In this document: positions 21,350 through 31,861 of the stretch, one piece after another | Position numbering within the stretch: the stretch's first letter is position 1 | Layout: each line of letters begins with the position of its first letter | Source of the DNA: Marinitoga lauensis | Lineage (GTDB): Bacteria > Thermotogota > Thermotogae > Petrotogales > Petrotogaceae | DNA: 55,572 nucleotides | Assembly (NCBI RefSeq): GCF_004135675.1 | Contig: NZ_QHLX01000009.1 | Location: 1-55,572 of the forward strand | Direction of reading: 5' to 3' | Program-made: the position numbers and the translations under genes | The notes under the pieces: model-generated | The model's input: only the letters and a program-made list of their open reading frames with translations | The model's database searches: none | Told to the model about the DNA's origin: nothing

Positions 21350-21378
21350 ATTATACACTAATAGTGACAAATTGTCAA
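21350..21378 (-). promoter_or_regulatory. padR promoter with overlapping palindromic operator
   Basis: On the minus strand TTGACA (21378-21373) and TATAAT (21355-21350) are spaced 17 bases. The palindrome TGACAA-A-TTGTCA (21365-21377) covers the -35. A wider pair CACTAT/ATAGTG flanks the -10. The same block recurs at 24582-24610 in the duplicated copy. Confidence 0.75.
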
Positions 21379-21502
21379 TAGTTAATTTGATTACGATAAT
21401 ATAAATATTTAAATAATATTCAATAAAACGGACCGATAAAACTTTTATTTTAATATATTAATGATATAATTATAATTTAATATTAATAAAAAGGAGGGGA
21501 AT

Positions 21503-21973
21503 ATGAGAAAAATATTAGTTATGTTATTTTTTGTGTTTGTTATTAATTCGGTTATATTTAGTTTTGAACTATCAGGAAGTTATTTGATGGAATTATCTGG
21601 ATATGAGAGAACTTTTTATGGCATAAGCATTACTTTAGGAGATAAAGATATTATGGGATTAGAATTAGGAGTTTTTTCGCCTCCTGATATTGTTGAAGCG
21701 GGTGAAATTACTTATCTTCAGCCAACAACCTTTCTTTTGTTGCAATTGCCTTTAAAAAATCTAAAGATTTTTGCAGGAATAAGTCCTATTTTTCAATATT
21801 ATGATAGTAAATTTTCTTTATATTCGTATACAATGTATCTAACTAAAGCTGGATTATCATTGTATCTGGGTCCATTAGTTTTTACTGGAGGAGCTAATAC
21901 AATAATAGATCTTTCATTCCAACAAACTTTTGGAATATATAGTGTATACGGAGAATTAGGCTTAAGATTCTAA
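21503..21973 (+). CDS. Exported beta-rich protein, 156 aa (copy 1, intact)
   Basis: A signal peptide spans residues 1-21 (MRKILVMLFFVFVINSVIFS). The rest alternates polar and hydrophobic residues and ends in LGLRF; a terminal Phe and repeated amphipathic strands (YSVYGELGLRF, AGLSLYLGPLVF) suggest a small outer-membrane barrel or toga-associated protein. I do not recognise a named family. The lipoprotein gene begins 16 bases later. ATG 21503 follows AAGGAGGGG. The copy at 24735 is the same apart from one G deletion. Confidence 0.65.
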   Translation: MRKILVMLFFVFVINSVIFSFELSGSYLMELSGYERTFYGISITLGDKDIMGLELGVFSPPDIVEAGEITYLQPTTFLLLQLPLKNLKIFAGISPIFQYYDSKFSLYSYTMYLTKAGLSLYLGPLVFTGGANTIIDLSFQQTFGIYSVYGELGLRF

Positions 21974-21989
21974 GATTGGGGGGAGAAAA

Positions 21990-22594
21990 ATGAAGAAATA
22001 TATTTATGTAATTTCATTGTCAATAATAACAATATTTATATTCTTTTCATGTCAAAAAATTGATCCGTTGTTAGGAAATAGTAATATTAGTGGACTTACT
22101 AAATTAAGTAATACTATTAACTATGAAAACATAAAAATTTCTATTGAAGGTTTAGAAGCCGCAGGTGAAGGTTTTAGTCCAATAGATACAATAGCTACAT
22201 TAGGTGACACATTATCTGATAAAAATGGAAACTTTTTGTTAGAGAATATACCAGCAGGAAATTATATTATTAAAGCTGAAAAAGAAGGTTATTTCCCAAC
22301 GAAGCAATTTATTGAAGTATCAGATAATTCGGAAATAGAATTAAGTGAGCCGTTAATTTTATATCCTTTAGAAGATTATGGAACATTAAAGGAAATGTAA
22401 AATATATTGATAAATCAAATCATACAGGGATTTTATTGGAAATTAGAACACCTGAAGGAGAACCATTACCAGGCATGTATACTTTTTCTGATATTGATGG
22501 AAATTATTCATTTGATTTTATTCCGATAGGGAATTATGTTGTTTATGCCCATGATCCTTCTGAGAATTCTGAATATTCCGCAGATGCTGCTCCT
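21990..22594 (+). pseudogene. Lipoprotein gene copy 1, truncated by the IS
   Basis: The 5' half of the lipoprotein that is complete at 25220. The lipobox FFSC is at residues 18-21. A carboxypeptidase-regulatory-like repeat follows (DKNGNFLLENIPAGNYIIKAE). One G is missing near 22391, which stops the frame at 22400; the other frame continues to the ADAAP sequence at 22594, where IS sequence begins. Thus the copy has lost its C-terminal half whatever the cause of the frameshift. Confidence 0.85.
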
Positions 22595-24521
22595 GCCTTT
22601 GACAGCAATTTGGCGATTTTAAGGAAATGGAACGGTAGAATGCGGGTTTGAGGCGTGTATTTTTCAGGAAGTCGAAAAATTGTGTGGCTAACTTTTGTTA
22701 CAGAGAATTAACTATAATTAGTAATATATTAGTCCTTTTGGTGGTATAATATATATGACAACCACTGAAAGGAGATGTTTTAAAATGTATCCTAAAATAT
22801 CAAAAGTGAAAGGAAAAAGATATTTAAGGATAATGGAAAGCAAAAGAGAAAATGGAAAAGTGAAACAGCATACAGTAATAAATTTTGGAAATATAGATAA
22901 GTATAGTAAAAAAGATATAACAAAACTTGTAGATAGTCTTTTTAAAATATTTGAAATAGATGAATATGAAAAAATAGAAGATGATTTAATGGAAGAAATA
23001 GCAAGAAGAAATTACGGAGCCAAAGTAATAGTAAATAAGATATTTGAAAGATATGAGATGAAAAGATATTTTGAAAGACTGGATAAAGAAATAAAATACA
23101 ATGCAGAAGAAATGTTAAAAATAATGGTGATGAATAGAATAGTAGAACCGAAGAGTAAATTGGGAATATTTAATAATTTAGAGTATTTTGGATATAACAA
23201 AGTGGAAGTTAAAAAAGAAAAAGACCTGGAAGAAAAAGATGTAATGTTGCACTGGTTATACAGAACATTGGATATATTAGCAGATAATAAAGAGTCGATA
23301 GAAAAACATATGTATAATCAAAGGATAAGTTTGTTTAATACAACGGTAGATTTAGTATTTTACGATGTAACAACATTAGCGTTTGAAACACAACAAACAA
23401 ATGAAATATTACAAATGGGATATTCAAAGGATAAGAAATTTAATGAGTCGCAAGTAGTATTAGGGATGTCAATAGATCAGGATAGAATGCCAGTTAGTTT
23501 TGATATATATGCAGGAAATACATTTGAAGGGCATACATTTAAAGATTCAATAGAAAAAATGAAAAAAGAATATCAATTAGGAAAAGTAATAGTAGTAGCA
23601 GATAGAGGAATGATGAGTAAAAAAAATATAGAAGTAGTAGAAAATTCTAATTATGAATTCATAGTAGGAAAATCAATAAAACAGTTAAAAAAAGTAAATA
23701 TATTTGAAGGAGAATTCATAGAAATAGCAAAAGGAATAAAATATAGAGAAGTAGAATATGAAAATAAAAGATTACTCATAATATATTCAGAAGAAAGAGC
23801 TAAAAAAGACAGAGCAGATAGACTACGATTAATAGAAAAAGCGAAAAAAATGTTAGAAGAAGGAAATATAGATTCCAAAAGTAAAAGAGGAGCGAAAAAA
23901 TATTTAAAAGAACAGAACAAACAAAATTATATATTGGACATAGAAAAAATAGAAAATGATGAAAAATACGATGGATACTATGGAATAATAACAAACACAA
24001 AACTATCTCCAAAAGAAATATTAGAACAATATCATACATTATGGAAAGTAGAAGAAACATTCAGAACATTAAAAAATTATCTTGAAACAAGACCGGTATT
24101 TCATTGGACACCGAAAAGAATAAAAGGACATATTGTAATGAGTTTCATATCTTACATAATTCAAAGAACATTAGAATTAGAACTGGAAAAAAATAATATT
24201 GAATACTCTCATGAAAAAATAAGAGAAGCTATAAAAAAAATGGAATACTCTGAAATAAGATTAAAAGACAAATTATTTGCATTAAGAGCCAATTTAAACG
24301 ATTTTCAAAAAGCCATATTAAAAACATTAAAAATAGAAAAACCGAAAAAAATGATGGAATTAGATGAATTTAAAAAAATAATCTCCTAAAACACGCATGA
24401 AAAGCCAAAAAGGAGGATGTGTGTGGCTAATTTCTCTTTTTATAAAAAGTTAACAATAGCTATTTTTTTGAATAATTCTACTTTTTAGAATTTTGTTGAT
24501 AATAATAGTGTCAAACTCAGG
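22592..24521 (+). mobile_element. IS1634-like insertion sequence, copy 1
   Basis: About 1.93 kb. The left end reads CCTGCCTTTGACAG and the right end, reverse-complemented, CCTGAGTTTGACAC, giving imperfect terminal inverted repeats; the second element starts CCTGAGTTTGACAG. It carries one transposase gene. Exact ends are uncertain by a few bases because CCT is shared with the target. No certain target duplication is visible, because the element separates two copies of a duplicated segment. Confidence 0.85.
22785..24389 (+). CDS. IS1634-family (IS4-like) DDE transposase
   Basis: 534 residues from ATG 22785, chosen because GAAAGGAG lies upstream; the earlier in-frame ATG at 22755 has no site. 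The N-terminus YLRIMESKRENGKVKQ is typical. DDE acidic residues lie in VFYDVTTLAFE, VIVVADRGMMS, and KVEETFRTLKNYLETRPV, the last also holding the YREK-type motif of the IS4 superfamily. A TATAAT at 22745 could serve as -10. The frame is intact, so this copy may be active. Confidence 0.92.
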   Translation: MYPKISKVKGKRYLRIMESKRENGKVKQHTVINFGNIDKYSKKDITKLVDSLFKIFEIDEYEKIEDDLMEEIARRNYGAKVIVNKIFERYEMKRYFERLDKEIKYNAEEMLKIMVMNRIVEPKSKLGIFNNLEYFGYNKVEVKKEKDLEEKDVMLHWLYRTLDILADNKESIEKHMYNQRISLFNTTVDLVFYDVTTLAFETQQTNEILQMGYSKDKKFNESQVVLGMSIDQDRMPVSFDIYAGNTFEGHTFKDSIEKMKKEYQLGKVIVVADRGMMSKKNIEVVENSNYEFIVGKSIKQLKKVNIFEGEFIEIAKGIKYREVEYENKRLLIIYSEERAKKDRADRLRLIEKAKKMLEEGNIDSKSKRGAKKYLKEQNKQNYILDIEKIENDEKYDGYYGIITNTKLSPKEILEQYHTLWKVEETFRTLKNYLETRPVFHWTPKRIKGHIVMSFISYIIQRTLELELEKNNIEYSHEKIREAIKKMEYSEIRLKDKLFALRANLNDFQKAILKTLKIEKPKKMMELDEFKKIIS

Positions 24522-25825
24522 AACAAATCAGCGCCTTTAAACCTTGGACATTTTTTTTTCATATTATTACCTCCACTATTTATTATACACTAATAGTGAC
24601 AAATTGTCAATAGTTAATTTGATTACGATAATATAAATATTTAAATAATATTCAATAAAACGGACCGATAAAACTTTTATTTTAATATATTAATGATATA
24701 ATTATAATTTAATATTAATAAAAAGGAGGGGAATATGAGAAAAATATTAGTTATGTTATTTTTTGTGTTTGTTATTAATTCGGTTATATTTAGTTTTGAA
24801 CTATCAGGAAGTTATTTGATGGAATTATCTGGATATGAGAGAACTTTTTATGGCATAAGCATTACTTTAGGAGATAAAGATATTATGGATTAGAATTAGG
24901 AGTTTTTTCGCCTCCTGATATTGTTGAAGCGGGTGAAATTACTTATCTTCAGCCAACAACCTTTCTTTTGTTGCAATTGCCTTTAAAAAATCTAAAGATT
25001 TTTGCAGGAATAAGTCCTATTTTTCAATATTATGATAGTAAATTTTCTTTATATTCGTATACAATGTATCTAACTAAAGCTGGATTATCATTGTATCTGG
25101 GTCCATTAGTTTTTACTGGAGGAGCTAATACAATAATAGATCTTTCATTCCAACAAACTTTTGGAATATATAGTGTATACGGAGAATTAGGCTTAAGATT
25201 CTAAGATTGGGGGAGAAAAATGAAGAAATATATTTATGTAATTTCATTGTCAATAATAACAATATTTATATTCTTTTCATGTCAAAAAATTGATCCGTTG
25301 TTAGGAAATAGTAATATTAGTGGACTTACTAAATTAAGTAATACTATTAACTATGAAAACATAAAAATTTCTATTGAAGGTTTAGAAGCCGCAGGTGAAG
25401 GTTTTAGTCCAATAGATACAATAGCTACATTAGGTGACACATTATCTGATAAAAATGGAAACTTTTTGTTAGAGAATATACCAGCAGGAAATTATATTAT
25501 TAAAGCTGAAAAAGAAGGTTATTTCCCAACGAAGCAATTTATTGAAGTATCAGATAATTCGGAAATAGAATTAAGTGAGCCGTTAATTTTATATCCTTTA
25601 GAAGATTATGGAACATTAAAGGGAAATGTAAAATATATTGATAAATCAAATCATACAGGGATTTTATTGGAAATTAGAACACCTGAAGGAGAACCATTAC
25701 CAGGCATGTATACTTTTTCTGATATTGATGGAAATTATTCATTTGATTTTATTCCGATAGGGAATTATGTTGTTTATGCCCATGATCCTTCTGAGAATTC
25801 TGAATATTCCGCAGATGCTGCTCCT
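24522..25825 (+). repeat. 1.3-kb duplicated segment, copy 2
   Basis: Matches 21290-22594 and starts directly after the IS right end. It includes the first 14 codons of padR and its promoter, here pointing into the IS. The stretch 24390-24734 without a gene therefore holds the IS right end plus this duplicated promoter region. Confidence 0.92.
24735..25204 (+). CDS. Exported beta-rich protein, copy 2 (frameshifted)
   Basis: The same product as at 21503, with the same signal peptide and ribosome site. One G is missing in the GGG run near 24887 (copy 1 has three), so the frame breaks after about 50 residues and resumes downstream. Because every other base agrees with copy 1, this is either a sequencing indel or a very recent mutation. 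Confidence 0.8.
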
Positions 25826-26565
25826 ATAATAATTGAAAAATCTATGAATACTGTAGCTCCAAATCTTATTTTACGTAAAGTAGCTGAACACGTTATAATT
25901 TTTCGTGATGTATCAGCATGGGGAGTTTCAGACGCAATTCCGAATATTTTAAATGATATAGGTTTTACTAATGGTTTAGGTTTACATCAATATGAAATTA
26001 AAAGCTCTTCTGATATTAGTAATTTAATTTCTTTTAATCCTTCATGGGCAATAATAATTGAAGGGATCAAACAACAAATTTCTATGATATTTATAAAGCA
26101 AATGCGAATAAATTTGATACCTTTGTTGAGAGCGGAGGAACATTGTTCTGGATTGCGTGTGATAATGGTTGGAATGGAGGAGATTTTACAGGAACACTTC
26201 CAGGTGGTGTAACCTGGAGAGATAATTATGATAACTATAATGATATAGTAAATGAAACACATCCATTATTAGAAGGATTTCCATTTGAGCGTTCTTTGGA
26301 AGGGAATTATGCCAGTCATGGTGGCTTTGATAACTTAAATATTGCAGATATTCAAAATTTAGTAGTATTTATTAAAGAAAATAGTACTTATGAAAAATAT
26401 CCCACATATATTGAATATAGATATGGAAATGGAAGAGTTATTGCTTCAACATCACCTCTTGAATTTTATGTTGAAAATAGTTATTCTGATAGTGATTGGT
26501 ATATTTTATTGTTAAGAAGGTCGATAGAATATGTATTTAATCTTCCTATTAGTCCAGTTGAGTGA
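25220..26565 (+). CDS. Lipoprotein with regulatory-like repeats and a GATase-like domain (one frameshift)
   Basis: The full-length copy, about 448 residues. A signal with lipobox FFSC (residues 18-21) anchors it in the membrane. Two carboxypeptidase-regulatory-like folds follow (NGNFLLENIPAGNYIIKAE and DGNYSFDFIPIGNYVVYA). The C-terminal part, VESGGTLFWIACDNGWNGG to YRYGNGRVIASTSPLEF, resembles ThuA/class I amidotransferase-like folds that have lost their catalytic residues. A missing G near 26066 splits the frame. With the preceding exported protein it forms a two-gene surface unit. Confidence 0.75.
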
Positions 26566-26592
26566 TATATTTAATAAATATTAAAATATTTT

Positions 26593-26624
26593 AAAACCTC
26601 AGTTTTAGTACTGAGGTTTTTTTA
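26593..26624 (+). terminator. Terminator after the lipoprotein gene
   Basis: Stem AAAACCTCAGT/ACTGAGGTTTT (11 bp) with a 6-base loop, then more T. Confidence 0.85.
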
Positions 26625-26681
26625 TAAAAAATGATATAATTATAATAAATAAATATTATATAATATGAAAAGAGGGAAAGT

Positions 26682-27582
26682 ATGAGAATAAATATTTCAA
26701 ATAGTGGATTAAAGTTATCAAGAATTATTCAGGGAATGATGAGAGTAAATACATGGAATATGACAAATGATGAACTAGAAAAATTTATATTAGAAGCTAT
26801 GGATTTAGGAGTTACAACCTTTGATCACGCGGATATTTATGGAAGAAATCATTTATGTGAGTCAATATTTGGAGAAGTATTGAAAAGAAATCCAGGATAA
26901 GAAAAAAATAGAAATTATAAGTAAATGTGGGATAAGGTATAATAAAAATGAGAATGCTGTGGTTGAAAAGTATTATGATACCAGTAAAGAACATATAATT
27001 AAATCCGCGGAAGATTCTTTAAAAGCTTTAAATACAGATTATTTGGATTTGTTTTTAATACATAGACCAGATCCATTTATGAATATGGATGAAATTGCGG
27101 AAGCTTTTTATGAATTACATAAATCTGGAAAAGTATTGTATTTTGGTGTATCAAATTTTACACCTCAACAGTTTAGTGCTCTTCAATCAAAGATGAATTT
27201 TCCTCTGGTAACAAATCAGATAGAAATTTCTCCGTATAATTTAGAACATTTTAACAGCGATAATATCTTTTTTTTAATGGAAGAGAATATAAATCCAATG
27301 GCTTGGTCACCATTAGCCGGTGGAAAGATTTTTGATTCAAAAAATGAAAAAAGCAAAAGGATATTAGAAGCATTAAAAAAAGTAGCAAAAGAGTTAAACA
27401 TTGATTCATTAGATACAATAGTATTTTCATGGTTGTTAAATCATCCAGTTGGAATATTTCCAATTTCTGGTAGTGGAAAGATATATAGATTGAAAAATGC
27501 AGTAAAAGCCTTAGAAGTCAAATTAACAAGAGAACAATGGTTTGCTATTTATGAAGCATCACTTGGTCATAGAGTTCCGTAA
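26682..27582 (+). CDS. Aldo/keto reductase (one frameshift)
   Basis: NAD(P)H-dependent oxidoreductase, YdhF-like branch. GVTTFDHADIYG holds the catalytic Asp and Tyr, the Lys lies in IISKCGIRYN, and LFLIHRPDP supplies His. GVSNFTPQQF, QIEISPYN and the C-terminal GSGKIYRL cofactor loop fit the family. A single-base shift near 26895 splits the frame; joined length is about 300 residues, as expected. ATG 26682 follows AGAGGG. The GTPase gene starts 12 bases after its stop, so they may share a transcript. Confidence 0.9.
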
Positions 27583-27594
27583 GGAGGGATTTTT

Positions 27595-29283
27595 TTGAAT
27601 ATAATCGACCAGAAAGTTGTGGAAAAAAGAAGAAATTTAAACGATATAATAGAAGATTTGAAATTTGTTTTGAAAACGATTAAGAAAGAAAATGCTCTTG
27701 AAGAGATTGAACAAAGATTAAATGAACCATATACTTTTATGATAGTAGGAGAAGTAAATTCTGGAAAAAGTAGTTTTGTTAATGCGCTATTAGGAAGTAA
27801 GGATCTTGCAAAAGTGTCACCACAAACGTGCACAGACAAAATAAATGTAATAGAGTACTCTGAAGAACCATATGAAAAAGAATTATTGGATAAATACATA
27901 AAATATATAGGACGGCCAATTGATATTTTAAAGAATATTAGAATTGTCGATACACCTGGAACAAATAGTATGATTGTTGAACACGAAAAAATCACAGAAT
28001 CATTTATTCCAGAAGCAGATTTAATTATATTTGTTTTTCCAGCTAATAATATTGAAGCTGGTAGTGCGTGGAGTTTTTTTGAAAAAATAGCAAAGAAATT
28101 TCAAAAAAATATAATAATTGTACTTACAATGAAAGATATAGCTAAAAAAGAACAAATAGAGATTAATTATCAAAATGCTAAAGTAAGAGCCAAAGATAAA
28201 GGAAAAGAAACTCCTATTTTTATAACCTCTTCTGACATGGAGTTTGATGGGAAAGAAGATTCCGGATTTGAAGAAATTAGAAAATTCATTTTAGATACAG
28301 TAACTGGTAGTAAAAAAGAATTTGGAAAATTGGAATCTCTTGCCAACCAAATAAAAGCGTTATTAATGGAAATAAAAGAAGATTTTTATAAAAGAAAGAA
28401 AAATTTACAGGAACAAAAAGATATTATAAATATAATAAATAAAAATATTGAAATTTCAAAAAAGAATTCGCTAAATGAAGTAGAATTATGGATAAAAATT
28501 ATATTAGAAAATTATAGGAATATTTCAAAAAAGGTAAAAAATAAATTGGAAGAAGAAATTACATTATGGAAATTATTAAGAAGATCATTTTCAAAGAAAG
28601 AAAATTTAAGGAATTTAGAAGATGAAATTAAAAGTCTTTTTATTGATGAACTTTTAAGAACAACAAAAGAAATATCTTCTGAAAGATCCGTGAAGTTTAT
28701 TAATAATGTAAAAAATATGTTGAATAAGAATCTGGAAGAATTAAAAGAAATAGAGAAATCTATTGATTTAAAAAATATTTTTTATGATTTTGGTGAACAA
28801 AGAAATAAATTAATTGATAACACTATAAACAAAATTGATGAATATATAAAAAATGAAAAATTTATGGATTTAATAAAAGAAGAGAAATTAAAATCTATAA
28901 ATTCTACAATATTTAGCGGAACTGGTTTATCTGTATTGGGAATTATTTTAATGGCTTCAACACAAATATCTATTTTTGATATTACTGGAGGTATTATAAC
29001 CGGTCTTGGAGTTATGACTGGAACTGTTTTTGCAGCATTTAAGAAAAATAAGATTATAAAAAAGATAGAAAAGAAATTTGATGAAGGTGAAGAATTAATA
29101 AAGAATAATTTAGAATCAAACCTTTATGGCGTAGTTGAATTGATCTATAATGATATAGCATCATTATTTTCAGAGTTTGAAGCAAATATAATAACTGAAT
29201 ATGAGAAACTTGAAGAATTAGATAAAGTTTTAGACAGATATTTAGAAAGATTAAAAGAATTTACAAAATCATTGGGGGATAGT
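27595..29283 (+). CDS. Dynamin-like GTPase (read as fused to the next gene)
   Basis: About 563 residues. G1 is GEVNSGKSSFVNALLG near residue 52, G3 is IVDTPGTNS near 125, G4 is LTMKD. A long helical region follows, with a hydrophobic pair near residues 448-480 (SVLGIILMAS, GIITGLGVMTGTVFA) and a final coiled coil. This matches bacterial dynamin-like proteins that remodel membranes. TTG 27595 follows AAGGAGGG. The frame runs without a stop into the sugar kinase, but one more G in the run at 29274-29278 would create TAG just before the kinase ATG. Confidence 0.8.
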
Positions 29284-30207
29284 ATGATATTTACATTAAC
29301 AATGAATCCGTGTTTGGACAGATATTTATATGTAGATAAATTAATTCCAGATGATACGATTAGGGTAAAAAGAATCAAGGATTATCCTGCGGGAAAGGGA
29401 ATAGATGTTTCACGTGTAATAAAAGAATTAGGTGGTGTTTCTGTAGCCATTGCCCTATTAGGAGGACATAATGGTAGAAGAATTGAAGAGATGTTAGATG
29501 AAGAAGGAGTTATATATTCTTCAATAAGAATAAGTTATGAAACAAGAATGAATATTATTTTGGAGGAAAAAACACAATATAGAATGAGCATGCCAGGAGA
29601 GAAAGTAAAAAAAGAAAAACTTCAAAAAGTATTTGAAGTTCTTAATTCTTTAGTTCGTGAAAACGATACTGTTGTAATTTCAGGTAGTTTGCCAAAAGGT
29701 GTATCGCCTGATTATTACACGGGATTGATATTTTCACTAAAGCAATGGGGCGTAAATGTATTTTTTGATTCCGATGGAAAAAATCTTAAAGCAGGATTAG
29801 AAGCTGAACCATATTGTATAAAACCAAACACCCATGAATTATCAAGGTTATTGGAAAAAGAAATAGATGAAAAAAATAAATTAGAAATATCAAAATATGC
29901 CAGAGAAACATTGGAAAAATACAAACTTCAAGAAATTTTAGTGTCAATGGGAAAGTATGGAAGTGTATATGCTAATTGGGATGAAGCATATTATGCATAT
30001 CCTGTTGAATTAAAAGTTGAAAGTGCAGTTGGAGCAGGGGATTCATTTCTTGCTGGTTATGTGATGAAATATGAAGAGGATAAAATGGAAGCGTTTAGAT
30101 TAGCAAATGCTGCTGGTAATGCTGCTGTATTAACTCCTGGTACAGAATTGTGTAGAAAAGAAGATACAATGAGATTATTACCTCAAATTAAAATTGAAAG
30201 ATTATAA
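29284..30207 (+). CDS. fruK: 1-Phosphofructokinase (PfkB family)
   Basis: 308 residues if started at ATG 29284, which has GGGGGAT five bases upstream. MIFTLTMNPCLDRYLYVDKL is the standard start of FruK/tagatose-6-phosphate kinases, followed by PAGKGIDVSRVIKELGG, and by the catalytic signature VGAGDSFLAGYV near the C-terminus. It phosphorylates fructose 1-phosphate or a related sugar phosphate. No PTS genes are nearby, so substrate remains open. As written the frame is continuous with the dynamin-like gene; I think these are two genes. Confidence 0.85.
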   Translation: MIFTLTMNPCLDRYLYVDKLIPDDTIRVKRIKDYPAGKGIDVSRVIKELGGVSVAIALLGGHNGRRIEEMLDEEGVIYSSIRISYETRMNIILEEKTQYRMSMPGEKVKKEKLQKVFEVLNSLVRENDTVVISGSLPKGVSPDYYTGLIFSLKQWGVNVFFDSDGKNLKAGLEAEPYCIKPNTHELSRLLEKEIDEKNKLEISKYARETLEKYKLQEILVSMGKYGSVYANWDEAYYAYPVELKVESAVGAGDSFLAGYVMKYEEDKMEAFRLANAAGNAAVLTPGTELCRKEDTMRLLPQIKIERL

Positions 30208-30219
30208 TGGAGGGATAAA

Positions 30220-30705
30220 ATGAAATATTTAAAATATAACATTGGAGATAATGTTGATTTTGAAATTGTTGAGACAAATGGAAATATAATAAAAAGTGAA
30301 AATTTAAAAGGTAAATGGGTGGTATTATACTTTTATCCAAAAGATAATACTCCTGGGTGTACTACAGAAGCAAAGGATTTTACTAATTTATTAAATGAAT
30401 TTAAAAAAAATAATGCAGAAATTATAGGAGTAAGTCCAGACAGCATAGATAAACATAAAAAATTTATAACAAAGTATGATTTGAAAGTGAAACTTGGATC
30501 TGATGAAAATAAAGAATTATTGGAGAAATTTGGTGTTTGGCAAAAGAAAAAAATGTTCGGGAAGGAATACTATGGAGTTGTTAGAACAACAGTATTGATT
30601 GATCCTGAAGGTAAAATTGCATATGTATGGGAAAAAGTTAAAGTAAAGGGTCATGCTGAAGAAGTATTAAATAAGATAAAAGAATTACAGAATATTGGAG
30701 GTTGA
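30220..30705 (+). CDS. bcp: Thioredoxin-dependent peroxiredoxin (Bcp/PrxQ)
   Basis: 161 residues; reduces peroxides. LYFYPKDNTPGCTTEA holds the peroxidatic cysteine. The position five residues later, a resolving Cys in E. coli Bcp, is not Cys here, and I see no other Cys, so this is a one-Cys variant. Further marks are IIGVSPDSIDKHKKF and VVRTTVLIDPEGKIAYVW. ATG 30220 follows GGAGGG; the gene sits 12 bases after fruK and 3 bases before rlmD, a tight operon. Confidence 0.92.
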   Translation: MKYLKYNIGDNVDFEIVETNGNIIKSENLKGKWVVLYFYPKDNTPGCTTEAKDFTNLLNEFKKNNAEIIGVSPDSIDKHKKFITKYDLKVKLGSDENKELLEKFGVWQKKKMFGKEYYGVVRTTVLIDPEGKIAYVWEKVKVKGHAEEVLNKIKELQNIGG

Positions 30706-30708
30706 TGA

Positions 30709-31858
30709 ATGTCAAATATTTGTGATGTATTCGGAAAATGTGGAGGTTGTACATATTTAAATATTGATTATAAAGAACAATTATCTCAAAAGACAGATGA
30801 AATACTTAAAGTTTTAAAAGATAGCAATATAGAAATAAAAAATTATGAAGGTGTGTTATCTTCTCCTGCTATATATCATTATAGAAATAAAATGGAATAT
30901 TCATTTGGAAATGAAGTTAAAGGGGACCTTTAACAATTGGATTAAGAGGTAAAGGGAAATTTTATGATGTATATTCGGCTAAAACATGTAAAATAGCTCC
31001 AAAAGATTTTGGTGAGATAATAAAATTTTCCGAAGAGTTTTTTAAGGATCTTCCATTTAGAAATTATAGAAAACATGTTGGTTATTTAAGGCATCTTGTA
31101 ATGAGAAAAGGATTTAAAACAAATGAAATTTTATTAAATATTTCCACTTCATCTGAAGACTATCATTCATATGTAGAAAAATGGGCAGAGGAAGTGTTGA
31201 AATTAGATCTCGAAGGTACTATTGTTAGTATATATCATACTATAACTGATGCAAAGTCTACTGTAGTAAAACCTGATGAATTAAGGAAATTATATGGTAA
31301 AGATTATTTTGAAGAAGAAATACTTGGAATAAATTTTAAAGTTGGGCCTTTTTCTTTTCTACAAACTAATACTTTAGGATCTGAAGTATTGTATAATAAA
31401 GTATTAGAATATTTAGATGATAATGCTAAAACGGGATTTGATTTATATTGTGGCGCTGGAACTATTACATTATTAATGGCAAAAAAATTAGAAAAAGTAA
31501 TAGGTGTAGAAATTGTTAAAGAAGCAATTAAAGCGGCTAAAGAAAATGCGAAGGATAATAATATTGAAAATGTAGAATTTTATTTAGGTGATGCAAAAGA
31601 TGTTGTTAAACAACTCGAAGATAAATTAGATACAATTGTTGTAGATCCACCAAGGGCAGGACTACATAAAATGTAATTAATTTCATTATGGACAATGAAT
31701 TTGATAATGTTGTTTATGTATCATGTAATCCAGTTAATTTTGCAAGGGATATGATCTATTTAAAAGATATGTATGAGATAGAAAAATTTGTATTTGTTGA
31801 TATGTTTCCTCACACAAAACACCTTGAATCAGTTGCTAAATTAAAAAGAAAGTGGTGA
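30709..31858 (+). CDS. RlmD/RumA-type tRNA/rRNA uracil-5-methyltransferase (two frameshifts)
   Basis: AdoMet-dependent m5U methylation of RNA. The N-terminus has [10 protein letters not shown], which with CKIAPKD binds a [4Fe-4S] cluster. [39 protein letters not shown] (AdoMet site), VVDPPRAGL and YVSCNP (catalytic Cys) follow in order. Shifts near 30927 and 31671 split the gene; joined length is about 383 residues, short for RlmD because the TRAM domain is absent. Which uracil it modifies cannot be told. Confidence 0.88.
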
Positions 31859-31861
31859 TTT

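Larger units (their letters stand above)
21290..22594 (+). repeat. 1.3-kb duplicated segment, copy 1
   Basis: This segment (padR 5' end, promoter, the 156-aa gene and half of the lipoprotein gene) recurs at 24522-25825. I find only three differences, each the length of a G run (near 21650/24887, 21980/25210 and 22391/25622). The IS lies exactly between the copies. Confidence 0.92.

Noticed and set aside
22755..22784. Ten extra residues at the start of the transposase
   Set aside because: No ribosome site precedes that ATG, while GAAAGGAG sits in front of ATG 22785, where homology begins.
29595..30207. A true multidomain dynamin-kinase enzyme
   Set aside because: A single G would restore stop and start with a proper ribosome site, and runs are unreliable in this sequence; kept only as a finding.
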